The notes below the pieces were generated by a model. That model saw only the letters and a list, made by a program, of their open reading frames with translations. It did not search any database and was not told where the DNA came from. A DNA stretch of 64,000 nt, taken from Tieghemiomyces parasiticus (Eukaryota; Kickxellomycota; Dimargaritomycetes; Dimargaritales; Dimargaritaceae). Where the stretch lies: positions 1-64,000 of the forward strand of contig JANBPT010000111.1 in assembly GCA_027575765.1 (NCBI GenBank). Reading direction: 5' to 3'. Positions 47,612-59,553 of this stretch are shown here, in pieces (the stretch's first letter is position 1; the number at the start of each line of letters is the position of its first letter). The position numbers and the translations under genes are program-made.

Positions 47612-49291
47612 ATGGATCCGGGCCTACCTCACTCTTGCCCTCTTACGTCGTACTGGCTAGAACGCAATCCGCTCAAGGTCCACCGGACGACCCCGGACCT
47701 TCCAAGCAGCGCCGACGTGGTTATCATCGGTAGTGGTATTGCCGGCGCGGCCGCAGCTTACCATCTACTGGCGCAGGCCCAGCAGGTCGAGGTGCCTCTT
47801 CAGCTTGTACTTCTAGAGGCCCGTGAGGCATGCTCCGGCGCCACAGGCCGTAATGGCGGTCACATCATCCCTATCCACTCACGCTATTTCAACGACCGTG
47901 TTGCGGCGGCAGGACTCGAAACCACCGTGCAGACGACCCAATTCGAGCACCAAACCATGCTCCAGATCCTGGACTTTATCAAGCGGTACCAGGTTGACTG
48001 CGAGCTACGGCCCAATGGGTGCGTCTTGAGCTGCAAAGACACCAAGGAGTGGGCGACGATTCAGGCCGACCTGCGGGCGATGCGCGACGCCAACGTGGAC
48101 CTACCCACCGAGGTGTGGGATGCCCAGGAGTGCAGACAGGTAGGCCATGGGAACCACTTGTATCTTGTGACTTGGCCGGAGAGGTCGATCCAAAAAATGC
48201 GTGAGACGAGAACGGTGGCCACGGTTCCACGTAACCTAGCGGATGGAACCGATTAAAGGAACCTGGTAACGGATATGGTCACCCAGGTCCCCTTCACGTA
48301 CTAATAAGGAAAGGGCCTAGCCTACTTCGCCACCTGTACCACAACCCGAGTGCAGCACCTAAAATCGACGGACTTCGTTGGGGCCATCAAGATACCTGGG
48401 TGCCAGCTCTGGCCCGCCAAGCTGGTGTGGGCCATCCTTGAGGTGGCTCTACGCCAGGGACTCAACCTGCAGACATACACGCCTGTTACCCAGGTGATAC
48501 GGCCCCCGGTGTCCAACAGCCAGGACCCAAAGGTCGCGAAGGACTGGGCGGTTCGCACCCCGCGCGGCGTGGTCCGGGCCCGCCATGTCATTCATTGCAC
48601 CAATGCTTGGGCTGGTCACCTCCTACCCCAGCTCGCACCGTACCTGCGGCCCGTCCGCGCCCAGGTTATTGCCTCGGCCCGTTTCCGCACCCCGCTGCTG
48701 TGGCCTTTTGGAATTAGTTTCAACCACGGGTTTGATTACACCATGCAGCGCCCGGACCGCATGGTTATATTCGGCGGCATGCGCTACGCCACCCCTAATA
48801 TGGAGGTTGGGGTCGCCGATGACAGTATGGTGAACCAGCAGCTTGTCAGGGCCCACCGCCGCGCTCTGAATCAACTTGCACGGACACGACTTGCCGCCCC
48901 CGACGTGACCACCGCACCCACCACTACCGCCAATTCAAAATCCACCCAGGTCGATGTGGAAAACGCTTGGACGGGGATTATGGCCTTCAGTCATGACGCC
49001 CTGCCGTGGGTAGGTCCCCTCGACGGATTAGACGCTTCCCTTCGTGACCAGTACGCGTGCGTAGCGTTCAACGGGGACGGCATGCCGCGTGCTTTCCGAT
49101 GTGCCGAAATAGTGGCCCGCATGGTTATTAACCGGGTCAGCGGCCGGCTCCTCCTGCCAACCGACGATCTGGTGCCGGCGTTTTTACCGTCTGCCAGGCG
49201 CGGGGTCGATCCTAGCCAGTGGGATATCCTTGCTGATGACCACCGATTCCTATGCCAGATTGGTATCCCCCCGCCGACTAGTCGCCTGTAA
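47612..49291 (+). CDS. FAD-dependent (DAO-type) oxidoreductase
   Basis: Two exons, 47612-48139 and 48314-49291, give 501 residues. A Rossmann FAD-binding motif lies at residues 36-45 (VVIIGSGIAG), followed by Glu69 at the end of the second strand (LLEAREACSGATGRNGGH), as in the DAO family. The second half contains QLWPAKLVWAILE, a typical DAO stretch, and near the C-terminus MAFSHDALPWVGPLDG and FNGDGMPRAFRCAE, matching the end of the FAD domain. The family oxidises amines or amino acids such as glycine, sarcosine or gamma-glutamylputrescine; the substrate cannot be read from the sequence. No signal peptide is visible. The intron acceptor (GAAAG before GGCCTAGCC) was set by reading frame, since nearby alternatives would give a stop or a phase shift. 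Orientation is divergent from V-ATPase c. Confidence 0.88.
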
Positions 49292-52019
49292 ATAGGAGGC
49301 TGCTTTACCGCTTCTACTACTTACTTGGCACTCTGCGCAAGGTAGCCCGCCATCGTCTTTAATGCCTATAAGGACACTGCCATGCGCAAGAGGGAATGCG
49401 AAGCCAATGAACAAGTGGAGCCGGTAACATGTCTTGTGAATTAATTGCTGAATCCACGTCCATTTGAACTTGATGGCCTTCTATCGGAACTAATTGGTAA
49501 GCTATCTCTATAGGCATAGTAAAGTAGGCGTCGACGGCGCAGGCCGAGGCCTGGGACGCGCCCGTTTCCAAGGGGTACTTGCGTTTTTGAGTTAGGAAGG
49601 GGCTGGCACCAACAGGGAGAGGTCATGGTGTTCCCCAGTGCTGTCCAATGAATGAAATTCACTGAGGAAGGCGGAAAAAGGGACGCCAAGAGGTAATGGA
49701 TGCTACGCACTGTCGGGTGTTGTATTATGTATGTGAGAGAATGAGAGTAACTTGTGAGCATTTGGTGACCTGAAGTTAAAAGAGATCGAAGATCAGTAGT
49801 ATTTCTTCTCCTACGTGACACAGCTGTTAACGGGACTGGGCTGGTGGTCACTATTACGAGGGGAAAGGAAACAGAAACAAGGGGAAAACAAAAGCACCTA
49901 AGGTCAATCTCTACAAGGAAGAGGTTGACTTGCCCGTATTGCTTACCCAACGATTTTATTGACTAAACTCGATACATCATGGGGAAAAGCCAGCGAGCTG
50001 GTCGGCGGGATAAGACCTAAAGTAAAGCGAGTCAAGGGGAACAGAAGGCCTGTGTACAGCAAGGGACCCCCCTCCTGCACTCGCAATGCATTAGAGGCAA
50101 TTTACAGCTCTGCACTGGTCAACTCACCAAGGATACCCGTCCAGTTCGTATAATCTCCGCCTATACATAATAAAGGTATGGTAACGCGCCCCCCCATCAT
50201 GTCGAATTAAACAGTGCTGGATGATTTAATACGGATTGATTGGCCAGTAGCGGTTACGACCTGGCAGTTAGATATATCACCAACATGAACTAGAGAACTA
50301 AGTCAATCTCCGATCGACGTTAGATGCTAAAAGCGTAACGGAAAATGACACCATCCGAAATTCTGTTCTCAGTGTGGGCTTTTAGCTATTGTGTAAGGTC
50401 AACGAGGGAGCGTACACCCCTGCTCCTATCTAACATCAGATGGTACCCTGGTGATCATGGAGCAGAAGCGCTAATCACTGGCTTTGACACTTTCGCTTAC
50501 GAAGGTTGGCTAGCTTACACATTCATCCATTTGACCCTTCTACTCGCAAGGAAGCGGTAAAGGATAATGCCCTGTTTCATCCTCACCTAGCTCTATCGAT
50601 TAGCTTCAGGGCTGTTGATGATTGACTCCTAACGAATCCCTCAGACGATAACTATCCGGGCAGATCCACCAGATTGGTAGGTGGATATCAGGTAATGTCT
50701 GACGTCTGCATTGTTAGAGCTCTCTGACTATCCTAAAGGAATCATCGAGGCATTCGTATACATTACCTCTCCCGTCGGTATTGTACAGCCGGGTTGAGTA
50801 TGGTGGCCTGCGCATTACCACTTACATCCAACTGGGGAGTATTTCTCTTCTCCTTTGCCGCTGATCTAATGTATGAAGCAGTTATTTATGCAATCATGCA
50901 TCCCCTTACCGTCCATGCCTTAGCAATACTACTCGTCGTAATACGGCGTTTGTATTTCCTTCTCTTACGCAACCCATCTTGCAAATGACGTTGGGGGAAC
51001 TCGTCAATTCATCCCCCGCTCGATCCCGAACTGGCATCCCATCCCTTGGTATAGATGTGCGAGTGGGCGTGGGTACCGGCTGGTTGTTGAGTAAGGCTCA
51101 AGGACTGAAGCGGTGTTCAACTACAGCGTAACTTGAAGCCCCTTGACGACGTACATGGGCCGAAGACTCAGTTCCATAGTGCGCCCCCGCATGGTCAGCG
51201 CGGCTATATCCGTAGGATCTACGTGCAACTCCACCTTGCGATCAACCACCGATGAGTCTAGTTTTGGCTAACTGAGACCTCATTTTCTCTGAATTCCGTA
51301 CCTTAACGCGGCAGTCGGCCCTCATCTTTCGTTTTATGAACTTGCACAATTATTACGTTAGCCCGCCAGGGGGGGACTACGTCCTTGCGAATCATACCTC
51401 ACTGCCTTGTCATTTAACGATGTACGAAACGATCCATGTCGGACTTGACCATTTTCACAGCGGTGGATCTTTTTTACTTTCGGTCGAGTGTAACTGAAGC
51501 TAAGGATAGACTCAGTCACAGCCCCTAGGCGAACAGTGACACTACGGATGTGCATCACATAGCTCACATTCCATACCAGTGAGTATTGAGGGAAGTGAGA
51601 TCAGCCACACATTTTTTATAAATTAAAACCTAGTCAGGGAGATAAGGGTGCATAATTCAATGGAGCGCCGACGGAGCCTTCGATAGATTGGTTTAGAGGG
51701 GTTAGTTTCTCACCTGCAGGCTGGCAGATTAGGGCGGGCAGCCAAAGTAGATGAATGCGTCAGGGTCAAGTGGGTTATCTCCCCCGCCTACCCTGATTGT
51801 ACCACCATTATTGTCTGCCGTCCGGCAGGCTACTGCCTGCGGAATATAAATACACTGCTTTGGCTTAACTATACCCATCATATTCACTTACCCACGACCC
51901 CTCAACGTTTCCACTAACCAGCCTGTACGACGTGGTTCTACATATACCTACGTACGTCCGTTATTCACCCAATTGGAGGAAACCACGAACCAATCCTCCC
52001 GCTGCCTTAATCCGTTATC
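49292..52019. other. 2.7-kb interval, possible hidden small gene
   Basis: No assigned gene. A minus-strand stretch at 51257-51121 looks like a terminal coding exon (see findings), with a TATA-like box on the same strand at 51612-51620. A minus-strand 169-codon frame (49441-49950) and the plus-strand hydrophobic frames (50345-50560, 50794-50988) have no recognisable domain. The right end is the promoter of the chitin-binding gene. Confidence 0.45.
51845..51852 (+). promoter_or_regulatory. TATA box for the chitin-binding protein gene
   Basis: TATAAATA about 170 bases upstream of the ATG at 52020, followed by a C/T-rich leader. Spacing and strand fit a core promoter. Confidence 0.55.
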
Positions 52020-53312
52020 ATGGTCCGCGTTGTCTCACTGCTGGCTCTGGTGGCTTTAGCTACCCCCGTCTTCATTACTGCCCAAGGCCCTCTGCCTGGT
52101 GGTGGTAAGTAACTCGAGTCCCATAAATGATGAATGCACCCTGTATTTTTCTTTACAGCGGCGCTGTAAATGCCATATTTAGCTATTCTCTGGACAGACT
52201 CATCGCCAGGAGGCTTCTTAATGGACCACGGCACCACACGCTATATAGCCTGAGCACAATACCTGAAAATTTAACACACGACATATTATATCACTCCATA
52301 CCTCCATTACTCCGTCAACGCCCTGCGGTTAGCCTGTGACGTCAATTCTCCATGCGTCTTGGGTCAGTGCTGCTCAAAGTACGGCTACTGTGGTACCACT
52401 GCGGAATTTTGTGGTGCGGGTTGCCAGAGCGGCCCCTGCATTGGTCAACCCCAATCTTCCACCTCCGCTTCTTCGTCAATGACGTTGCCCGCTACGTCCA
52501 GCTCCTCGACCGCCAATCCTCCTTCATCGACTAATGTGTCCACCGACGGTACTTGCAAGACGGGGGTGGTCTGTCCTAACAACCAGTGCTGTTCAGAGTA
52601 TGGCTACTGTGGTACCAGTTCTAACCACTGTGGCACCGGATGCATTAACGGTCCTTGCATCGGCAAACCCTCGTCGTCGGTGGCGGCCCCAACCAGCTCG
52701 AACTCCATGACGGGGTCCCTTTCGGCCTCGAGCACATCCCAAGCCCCGTCTCCAACCAATATCTCCACCGACGGTACTTGCAAGGCGGGGGTGGTCTGTC
52801 CTAACAACCAGTGCTGTTCAAAGTATGGCTACTGTGGTATTAGTTCTAACCACTGTGGCACCGGATGCATTAACGGTCCTTGCATCGGCAAACCCTCATC
52901 GTCGGTGGCGGCCCCAACCAGCTCGAACTCCATGACGGGGTCCCTTTCGGCCTCGAGCACATCCCAAGCCCCGTCTCCAACCAATATCTCCACCGACGGT
53001 ACTTGCAAGGCGGGAGTGGCCTGTCCTAACAACCAGTGCTGTTCAAAGTATGGTTACTGTGGTACCGGTTCTAATCACTGTGGCACCGGATGCATTAACG
53101 GCCCCTGCGAAGGTAAGCCGACCGCCTCGGCTTCGCCTTCAGCGTCCGTGACGCCGACAGCTGCATCAAGCACCAATGGTAGCAACGGGGGGACCCTCCC
53201 GACTAACGTAAGCACTGACGGAACCTGCGGCACAACCAGGGTCTGCCCTGCCGGCCAATGCTGCTCGCAGTTCGGATACTGCGGGACCGGTTTACAGTAC
53301 TGCGGCAAATAG
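52020..53312 (+). CDS. Secreted chitin-binding protein with five hevein (CBM18) domains
   Basis: Two exons, 52020-52104 and 52333-53312, give 354 residues. The first exon is a signal peptide (MVRVVSLLALVALATPVF). Exon 2 encodes five hevein-type CBM18 domains, each with the pattern CxxxxxCPxxQCCSxYGYCG, then a second Cys cluster GCxxGPC. Ser/Thr/Pro-rich linkers separate them and are likely O-glycosylated. Domains 2 to 4 lie in 225-base repeats, two of which are nearly identical. The fifth domain stops right after QYCGK and lacks the final Cys pair. CBM18 binds chitin oligomers. In fungi such proteins act in the cell wall, in shielding chitin, or in attacking other fungi; which applies here is not known. 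Part of the splice evidence is that the hevein Cys pattern begins directly after the acceptor. Confidence 0.93.
52541..53215 (+). repeat. Three tandem 225-bp units in the chitin-binding gene
   Basis: Units start at 52541, 52766 and 52991, each exactly 225 bases. Units 1 and 2 share an identical linker protein (IGKPSSSVAAPTSSNS and onward) and differ by a few bases. Unit 3 keeps the hevein domain but has a different linker. This points to recent duplication within the g​ene. Confidence 0.95.
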
Positions 53313-53985
53313 GGTGACCTTTGGTCAGTGTTGACTGTGATCCTTACCTCGTCATTGGACGCGGAATACCTCTTTATATAACCCAGCTCATAGCCGCCAT
53401 TTCTTTCACAGTTGGCGATTTTAGAACTGTTCACTAAGATTATATTTTATACAGCGGCTGATCAGTATATACTTTTGTGCAGCCTCATACGATAAAGCCC
53501 CTACACCTTGCTTGTCAAAGTAATCAGTCTGCTTCGATGGTTGGGTGAACTATGCAAATCCCTTAGGCGATAACGGTCCCTTATTGTCGCCAAACACAAT
53601 ACCAACAGGACTAGTGGAAGAGTAGGCTTGATTTCCCTCCTCACTCCCTGCCCAACTTTTACAAGAAATTTACCCGGTCCCCTGGGAAACGAGTACACGT
53701 AGGGGCAACCCTGCCAGCTCTGTTGAGCCACCGTATGCCTCCTCTCCCCCTGTCCGGTCACAGGGAGGTAAGGAAACACGTCCAAAGGCTTCGCGGGCCA
53801 AATCCCAGTCTTTTGAAGAAACCTTCCCTCCATCGATAGCCTTGTTCCTTGATCATCCTAGTAAGTGCTTTACTATCAAAATAGTGTTCTGGTATTCACA
53901 GCCAATTACTTGATCACTGCAATTGACTATCCGAAGCCCTCGGTCGCAATATGACTGACACCATTCGTCACTCCTGCCGCCCCAA
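53313..53985. other. Intergenic gap between convergent genes
   Basis: About 670 bases between the stops of the chitin-binding gene and TRAPPC11. A minus-strand 110-codon frame at 53501-53833 has no recognisable domain. I see no other feature. Confidence 0.5.
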
Positions 53986-56900
53986 TCATGACGGTTGGAC
54001 GTAAACTCGAGGTCGACTAGTCACCTCCGGCCGCGGCGGCAGACCGGGTGACAGCGGTGTGGACTGCTCAAGCATGCCGGCGCTACTTCCGGGGCGGGCT
54101 GGGACCGGGGGTGCACCGGTACTTAAACTGTCCCGACGACCGGCACCACCACCATTACTACCACTATTCGGCCCACGACGAAGTTCACTGACGGTCTGCC
54201 GCATAGCCGGTGACGTCGGTGCCAGTGGGTGAGGCTTATCAAACCCTGGACGGGGGTAATTTGACGACCCGAAGGAGTTGTGACGACCCGTTGTGGTTAT
54301 AGTTGACTGGTGCAGTAGGGAGGGCGAGCGAGGTTCGCTGGGGCTGCCAGATCTAGCGGTGGATGAGGCCTCAGCTGATACGCGGGGTAGGTTCGCGGTT
54401 AGGGAGCTGATGCGCCGGCGTTGCACAATGGCCGAGGCCACGGGCAGGTCTAGCCAGCCACTATTAGAGGGTAGCGGGGTACACCGGACGATGTGCTCAA
54501 TCGTCTCCCCCGCGGCAATTTGGTAACGCGGGTCAGCGGGACCAAACCAGGTGAGACCAGTGCCGCCCGTCAGCTGCAGCACTACATTGTCGGTGTGCGC
54601 GCCATGGTTGGTGATATGGTAGGTCACGTTAAACGGGCTGCCCGGCCGGGTCATTGGGGCACACTCGGTGCGGATGCGAATCCCTGTGGCGAGCAAGTCG
54701 GCCAGGTTGATGGGGAGTTCCGTCGTAGTCCATGTTCGGGCGGCGTCGTCCGTACTCTGGTTGTGCTTGTCGGAAGCGTCACTGACCGGAAGCCCCTGCC
54801 ACCGAGCGCGGCGCCATTTGATCTGGACGGTGCCGAAACGGGCAAAGCGGTCCGGAGCGCGACGTGCAGGTGATGTGTCGAGGACCCCAGCAGGATCGCT
54901 CACGAGGAAGGTATGGGTCTCGTGGCGGCTGGTCGCAATTGTCCGCGCGGACGACTGAGAAGAATTGGTGCCAGCTATCCGGGCGAAACTGGACCACATT
55001 ACCTGGGCTGGTGGCATAGAATCACTCGATTGCGGGACTAGCATTAGGTCCTGGCACACCAGTTCGACGGTTCCGGTGTTGCGGAGTTGTGCAGTCAGCA
55101 GATACCGGTGGGGTTCGGCCGGGGCTGAGGAGCCAATTTCAGTGTCGTCGTCAAGGGATAGGGCCGGAGGGGTGGCCATTGGGCAGCATGTAACATAAGC
55201 GGCGAGCGGCTCCACCACTGGTAATTCGAACCCAAGTTGAACCTCACGTGGGGCGTCCGCGTCGGCCCCGACGTCATACGTAAAGGTGAGCTTCATAGTC
55301 ATAACCTCTGCCGCGGTAGATCCACTCAGGTAGGCCACAACGGTGTGTGCAGCGGTAGCGTCGAGGGTGCCATCCATAGGCACGTCAAATGTCACTGTCC
55401 GCGCTGGGCCGGTTGGTTCCGGATTCTTCCCCCCGGTCGTCTCAACCGCGGGCACCTCGTCGCGCGTCAGCGTGGCCCGTGGATCCACCGAGTGTAGGGC
55501 CAAGGTTAATCTACCCCGAATGGACTCCGCCTCCCCGTTCGTGATAGTGACGGCAAGGGCAAACTTTTCCCGGGCCAGGATGGGACCATCCTCGGCATTG
55601 TAGGCCAGTGCGGCCCGAGGCGTGGGCGAGGCGACACTGAGCCGGTGGGTGGGACCGCGGTAGCTGAGGTCCACCCAACGGGGATCCCGCTCGAGCGTGT
55701 CAGTCATGGTACGGAACCAGCGGGGCCGGTCAAACCGGCCGAATCCAAAGACGTTACGCGACAGCACGCCCCACCATGCGCTGCGGGTGGCGTAAGGGTC
55801 GTTGTCCGCGAGTGAGATAGAGCGCGGGACGGATTCGTCAAACCCGTAGTGAAGCTCGAGAGTACGGTGTACGGTGCCCAGTTCCAGCACCACTCGTCGG
55901 AAACCGACCTCGCCAGCTGAGATGGGGCGGATCTGGCCTTCGAAGACCTTACAGGTTCGCTCACTCAGGGTTAAATCGCGGGTGGTTGGTCCGGTCTCAG
56001 AAGCCACGCGCTGCCAGTCCACCGTCCACGGTTCGACGGGGCCTGGTGTGCCGTACAGAGGCTCAGTGGCCACGGTGTGCCGGGTTCGCTCTTCGTTTGG
56101 GCCGGCCTCTGCGTTATCCCCCGCCGTCTCCCCGTGCCGGAGGACCACGTTGTATTCCGGTCGGTCAAATTCGAATCGGACTACGTTGAGGGTGAGTGGG
56201 GTAGTGAGGGCTCCGTCGGAAGCCACCAGGACAACTTGGTACGGTACGGCGGACGCGGTCCGATTAGCCGTAGTCCGCGCACATCGGAACTGAACATGGC
56301 AGGTCACGAAGGGGTGAATGGCGTTCATGTCGACTACCACGGGGGGCTCGCCGGCCGAGGCGGCCGCGGCGCTTCCGTCTCGCTTGGTATCTTTCTCTCC
56401 GTCATCTTGCGGGGTGCTGGCCGGAACCTGGACTGCCGGACGATCCAGTACCCGCTGCAGCTCGGCCTGATACTCGGCACCCTCTTCGGGACTAGTGGTG
56501 ACGTTGGGAGCCATCAATTCGACCAACAGGCGAATCACGCCGGCCCAGCTGTCGGTCTCAATTGCGCAGTGTAGGGACCAGCGAAGGGTGGAGGTGAGGA
56601 TGGCGGACCACTGTTCGCGGCGGTACGTCTTGGCGATTCGCTCAAAGAACTTGGCGGCCATGGCGTAGTTTCCTGCTTCAAAGTACGTCTCGGCGATCTC
56701 GCTGGCCATGTACAGGGTATTGCGCACACTGCGATACCGTTTGAATCCCTCATAGGCGTGGGTCAGTAGGTTGATGGTGGCCTGGCAGAACTGGTCGGGC
56801 GTTCGTTCGCGAAGCGGGAGGAGGTAGTTTTGTAGGTATAGCCGTGGAACCATCCCGTCCGGGACATTCGACTCTGGTGCGCTAGCAGCATCGGCCAGTA

Positions 56901-58760
56901 GGGTCTCGCGCTCCTCCGCGAACCGACGGCGGTGTTGAGCGCTGCAGAGCGCGGCGGCGTGGTAATGGAACCCTGGATGTTGGAGTACTGTGGCCGGGTT
57001 GACCCCCGCCGTCTCATCCTCGACGCCAGATGGCGCGCTGCTTGTCCGGTCTAGGCCGAACCCGCCAGGCAGCCGGAACTCGGCGCCAAGGGCCGAGAGG
57101 GTGGATGGGGTGCGCGTCAGGGCCGGCAGGCGGGCCTCCGGGAGCGGGAACGTGAGCCCGTGCTTGGATCCAATATCGAGCAGGACCGCTAGATTTTGGT
57201 GCTGAGAGGTCATCCACCGCCAGTAGTAGCTGGTATCGTCACCGTACCCGGACGTGCTAAGAAGGGAGGAGAAGGCGTTGATGTGCCCTGTGAACAGTTC
57301 GCAGCAGGCGGCCGGGGCGTCCAGGTAAAGGTACAGCTTGCACATCTTCCACGCCAGACTGTCCAGAAGATTCTTGCCCTCCTCCCACCGCCGCGTGAAC
57401 ATTTGTAACGACGGCAGGTCCGAGAAGCCGGTCAGGGCAATTTGGTGCAGGAACTCAATCAGTTCCGTGTAGGCCGTGTAGTAGTGTTTAAGAGCGTTGG
57501 TCATATCCTGACGCAGCTCGGCGAACGTGGCCAGTTTGAACTGATAGCGCACTTTCCAACCGAGGGCTGGGAGACCGTGGGCGTCGATTTGTTTACCTTC
57601 GGCGGGCGGCGATGGCAGCGCGGGAGCAGGGGTGGGATCAGCCGTCGCATCGGCCAGCGGGTGGGCCGTTAGACTTGGGGTGGCGGCCCTTGCGGGAGTG
57701 GCCGCACCCGTCACAGGGGAGGAGGCCGGAGCAGGTAGAACTAGTTTGGCAGCTTTACGGCCGACCTGCTTCGCCAGCTCGCGGTAGTAACCCATGGCAT
57801 GGTCCAGCAGGACACGAGCCAGAGTATTGACCTGTTCCTCGAGTTGGGCGGGCGTGACGGGGCGGAGGACGGTGAAGGCATGACGACCGTCCAGTTGCCC
57901 CTTCTTGCGAATGGTGGTGACGCGGTCCTCAGTACCCGGTTGGTCGCAGTCGTGCTGGTCCAGAATGAGGAACGCGGCGTAACGGACCCCGCGGATCCGG
58001 GCGAGTCGCTGATTGTAAAGCAGGTCAGTGGCGATCCGGTCGTCGGCCAACGAGTCGGTTGAGCTCTCCGGGCCGTTGTCACCCCCGTAGTACCGCAAGT
58101 CGTGGAACGAGATCAAGACGGATGGGTACGTCTGGTGGTGGCGGAGGGCCCACTGTGGTGACACCAGGCCGTCCGGGTGCAGCGGCGACTCCGGATTGAG
58201 CGGGGACAGGCCCGAGTGGCGCGCACTGGAACTAGCCAGGGCGCTCTCAATAGCGCTTAGGCTCTGCCCGGGCTGGTAGCGTAGTTTGGAGGATATGTAT
58301 TGGCCCTAGATGGTTGCAAGCGGGGTAGGTGGGGTTGGGTGGTTGAGACGACATGACAACGGGTATCGGTGAGTGCGCGGGGGGGATACTCCTTAACCGT
58401 AGTCCATCGCTCTGAGGGTAACGCTATTAGGGCCCGCTGCGCACCGACAGGACGTTAACCAGGCGCTAGCCTTACCTCATACACAGTAACGGAGGCGAAC
58501 CCTCGTAGGTTTTCGCGGGCGTTGAAGGTGTCCCAGTAGGCATCGAGCGGGTACTTAGACAGTAACTTGACCACCTGGTTACGGATGCTCAGGGCGTACG
58601 GGGCTAATGCAGGCCGCTTAGGGGCGGGAGCCTCGGGGGCCAAGGCCGCACCGCCGTTTTTGCTGGTCACCGCGGGGGGCGCCGGCTGGGCCTCGGTGGG
58701 CTCAAGCACCCCCAGGAGCGGGTAGTGGTGGAGTAGAAATGGTTTCGGTAGGGTGTCCAT
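53986..58760 (-). CDS. TRAPPC11: TRAPP complex subunit TRAPPC11 (foie gras / Gryzun)
   Basis: Two exons on the minus strand: 58760-58476 and 58305-53986, phase 0, giving 1534 residues (human 1133). The start MDTLPKPFLLHHYPLL was chosen because the longer frame upstream begins with GTG. The N-terminal NTFNA-like helix (DAYWDTFNARENLRG) is followed by PSVLISFHDLRYY and the foie-gras block KLATFAELRQDMTNALKHYY at roughly residue 350. TPR-like helices follow (GNYAMAAKFFERIAKTYRREQW), then the beta-rich Gryzun half. The last 170 residues are a Ser/Pro-rich disordered tail. TRAPPC11 belongs to the TRAPP II/III-type tethering complex in ER-Golgi traffic and autophagy. The insertions (an Ala/Pro-rich linker near residue 300 and an acidic or disordered tail) explain the extra length. 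Confidence 0.9.
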
Positions 58761-59553
58761 GGCGCCGGTTGAAGAAGAGCTAAGGTGAGGCCAATGGGGC
58801 TCGGCGAGAGATGCGGAGATGGGGATAGGCACGGTCTACACCCGGAGGGCAGGTAAGTGTGAGCAAAGAGCGCTAAGTAGCAGGGGCTAGGTGGGTACAG
58901 TGCCGTGGCGGATGTTAGCAGGTCATCGGGGGAGGGGGATAGGACTTTGGTTCTGTAGGGATCGGCGGGGGGGGGGCTGGATGTCCTAGAGCGTGGACGT
59001 GGACTGAACGGGCGAAACTACCAGGTGGCTCGAGACTGGGGAACATCCCCCAGTCACTTTACACTTCCTACTTTGGGAACCGAGGTCCGACGGCCCGTTT
59101 GGCCCTGCGTCAAACCCGAGCGACGCGTCGTCGTCTAATATTACGGGCTCTCAATGGCAGCTGACTTCTACAGTTGAGCTGAGTGCCAGTACACCTGAAA
59201 GCTTTAGTGCGCCTGGTGGTCGCGCAGCATGGGGAGGGTACGGTGTCGTCCTGTAGGCTGCCGATCGAGGCGCCCCCCAGCCGTACCATAGATGCCATTA
59301 TTTTGCTGTGATACATCGCAGCACACCCGGAAATCCTGGAAACCCAGCCAAGATCAAAGACGCTGCACCAGCGACCAGTAAAAGCCTGATGCAGGTGGGT
59401 GCGCCCTATACTGCGTAGCGCGATTGCCGCGGCAGAGACACATCTATATCACACCTGATATCGAACCGTGAATTTAATAGCTAACGATAATTGCATGGGT
59501 GCATATTGCACAGCAACCGGGGAAGGCCCAGAAGGCTGGATCCAGCCTCGCCT
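58761..59553. other. Intergenic region upstream of TRAPPC11
   Basis: About 800 bases, containing the TRAPPC11 leader and promoter and the 3' flank of PHO85, both on the minus strand. A G-rich run lies at about 58968-58978. No other coding signal is visible. Confidence 0.5.

Noticed and set aside
49441..49950. 169-codon minus-strand frame in the gap after the FAD oxidoreductase
   Set aside because: Low-complexity, basic and aromatic-poor sequence with no domain; part of it overlaps another equally plausible frame.
58476..58832. Start of TRAPPC11 at 58832
   Set aside because: The codon there is GTG. The first ATG in frame is at 58760 and gives a typical N-terminus.
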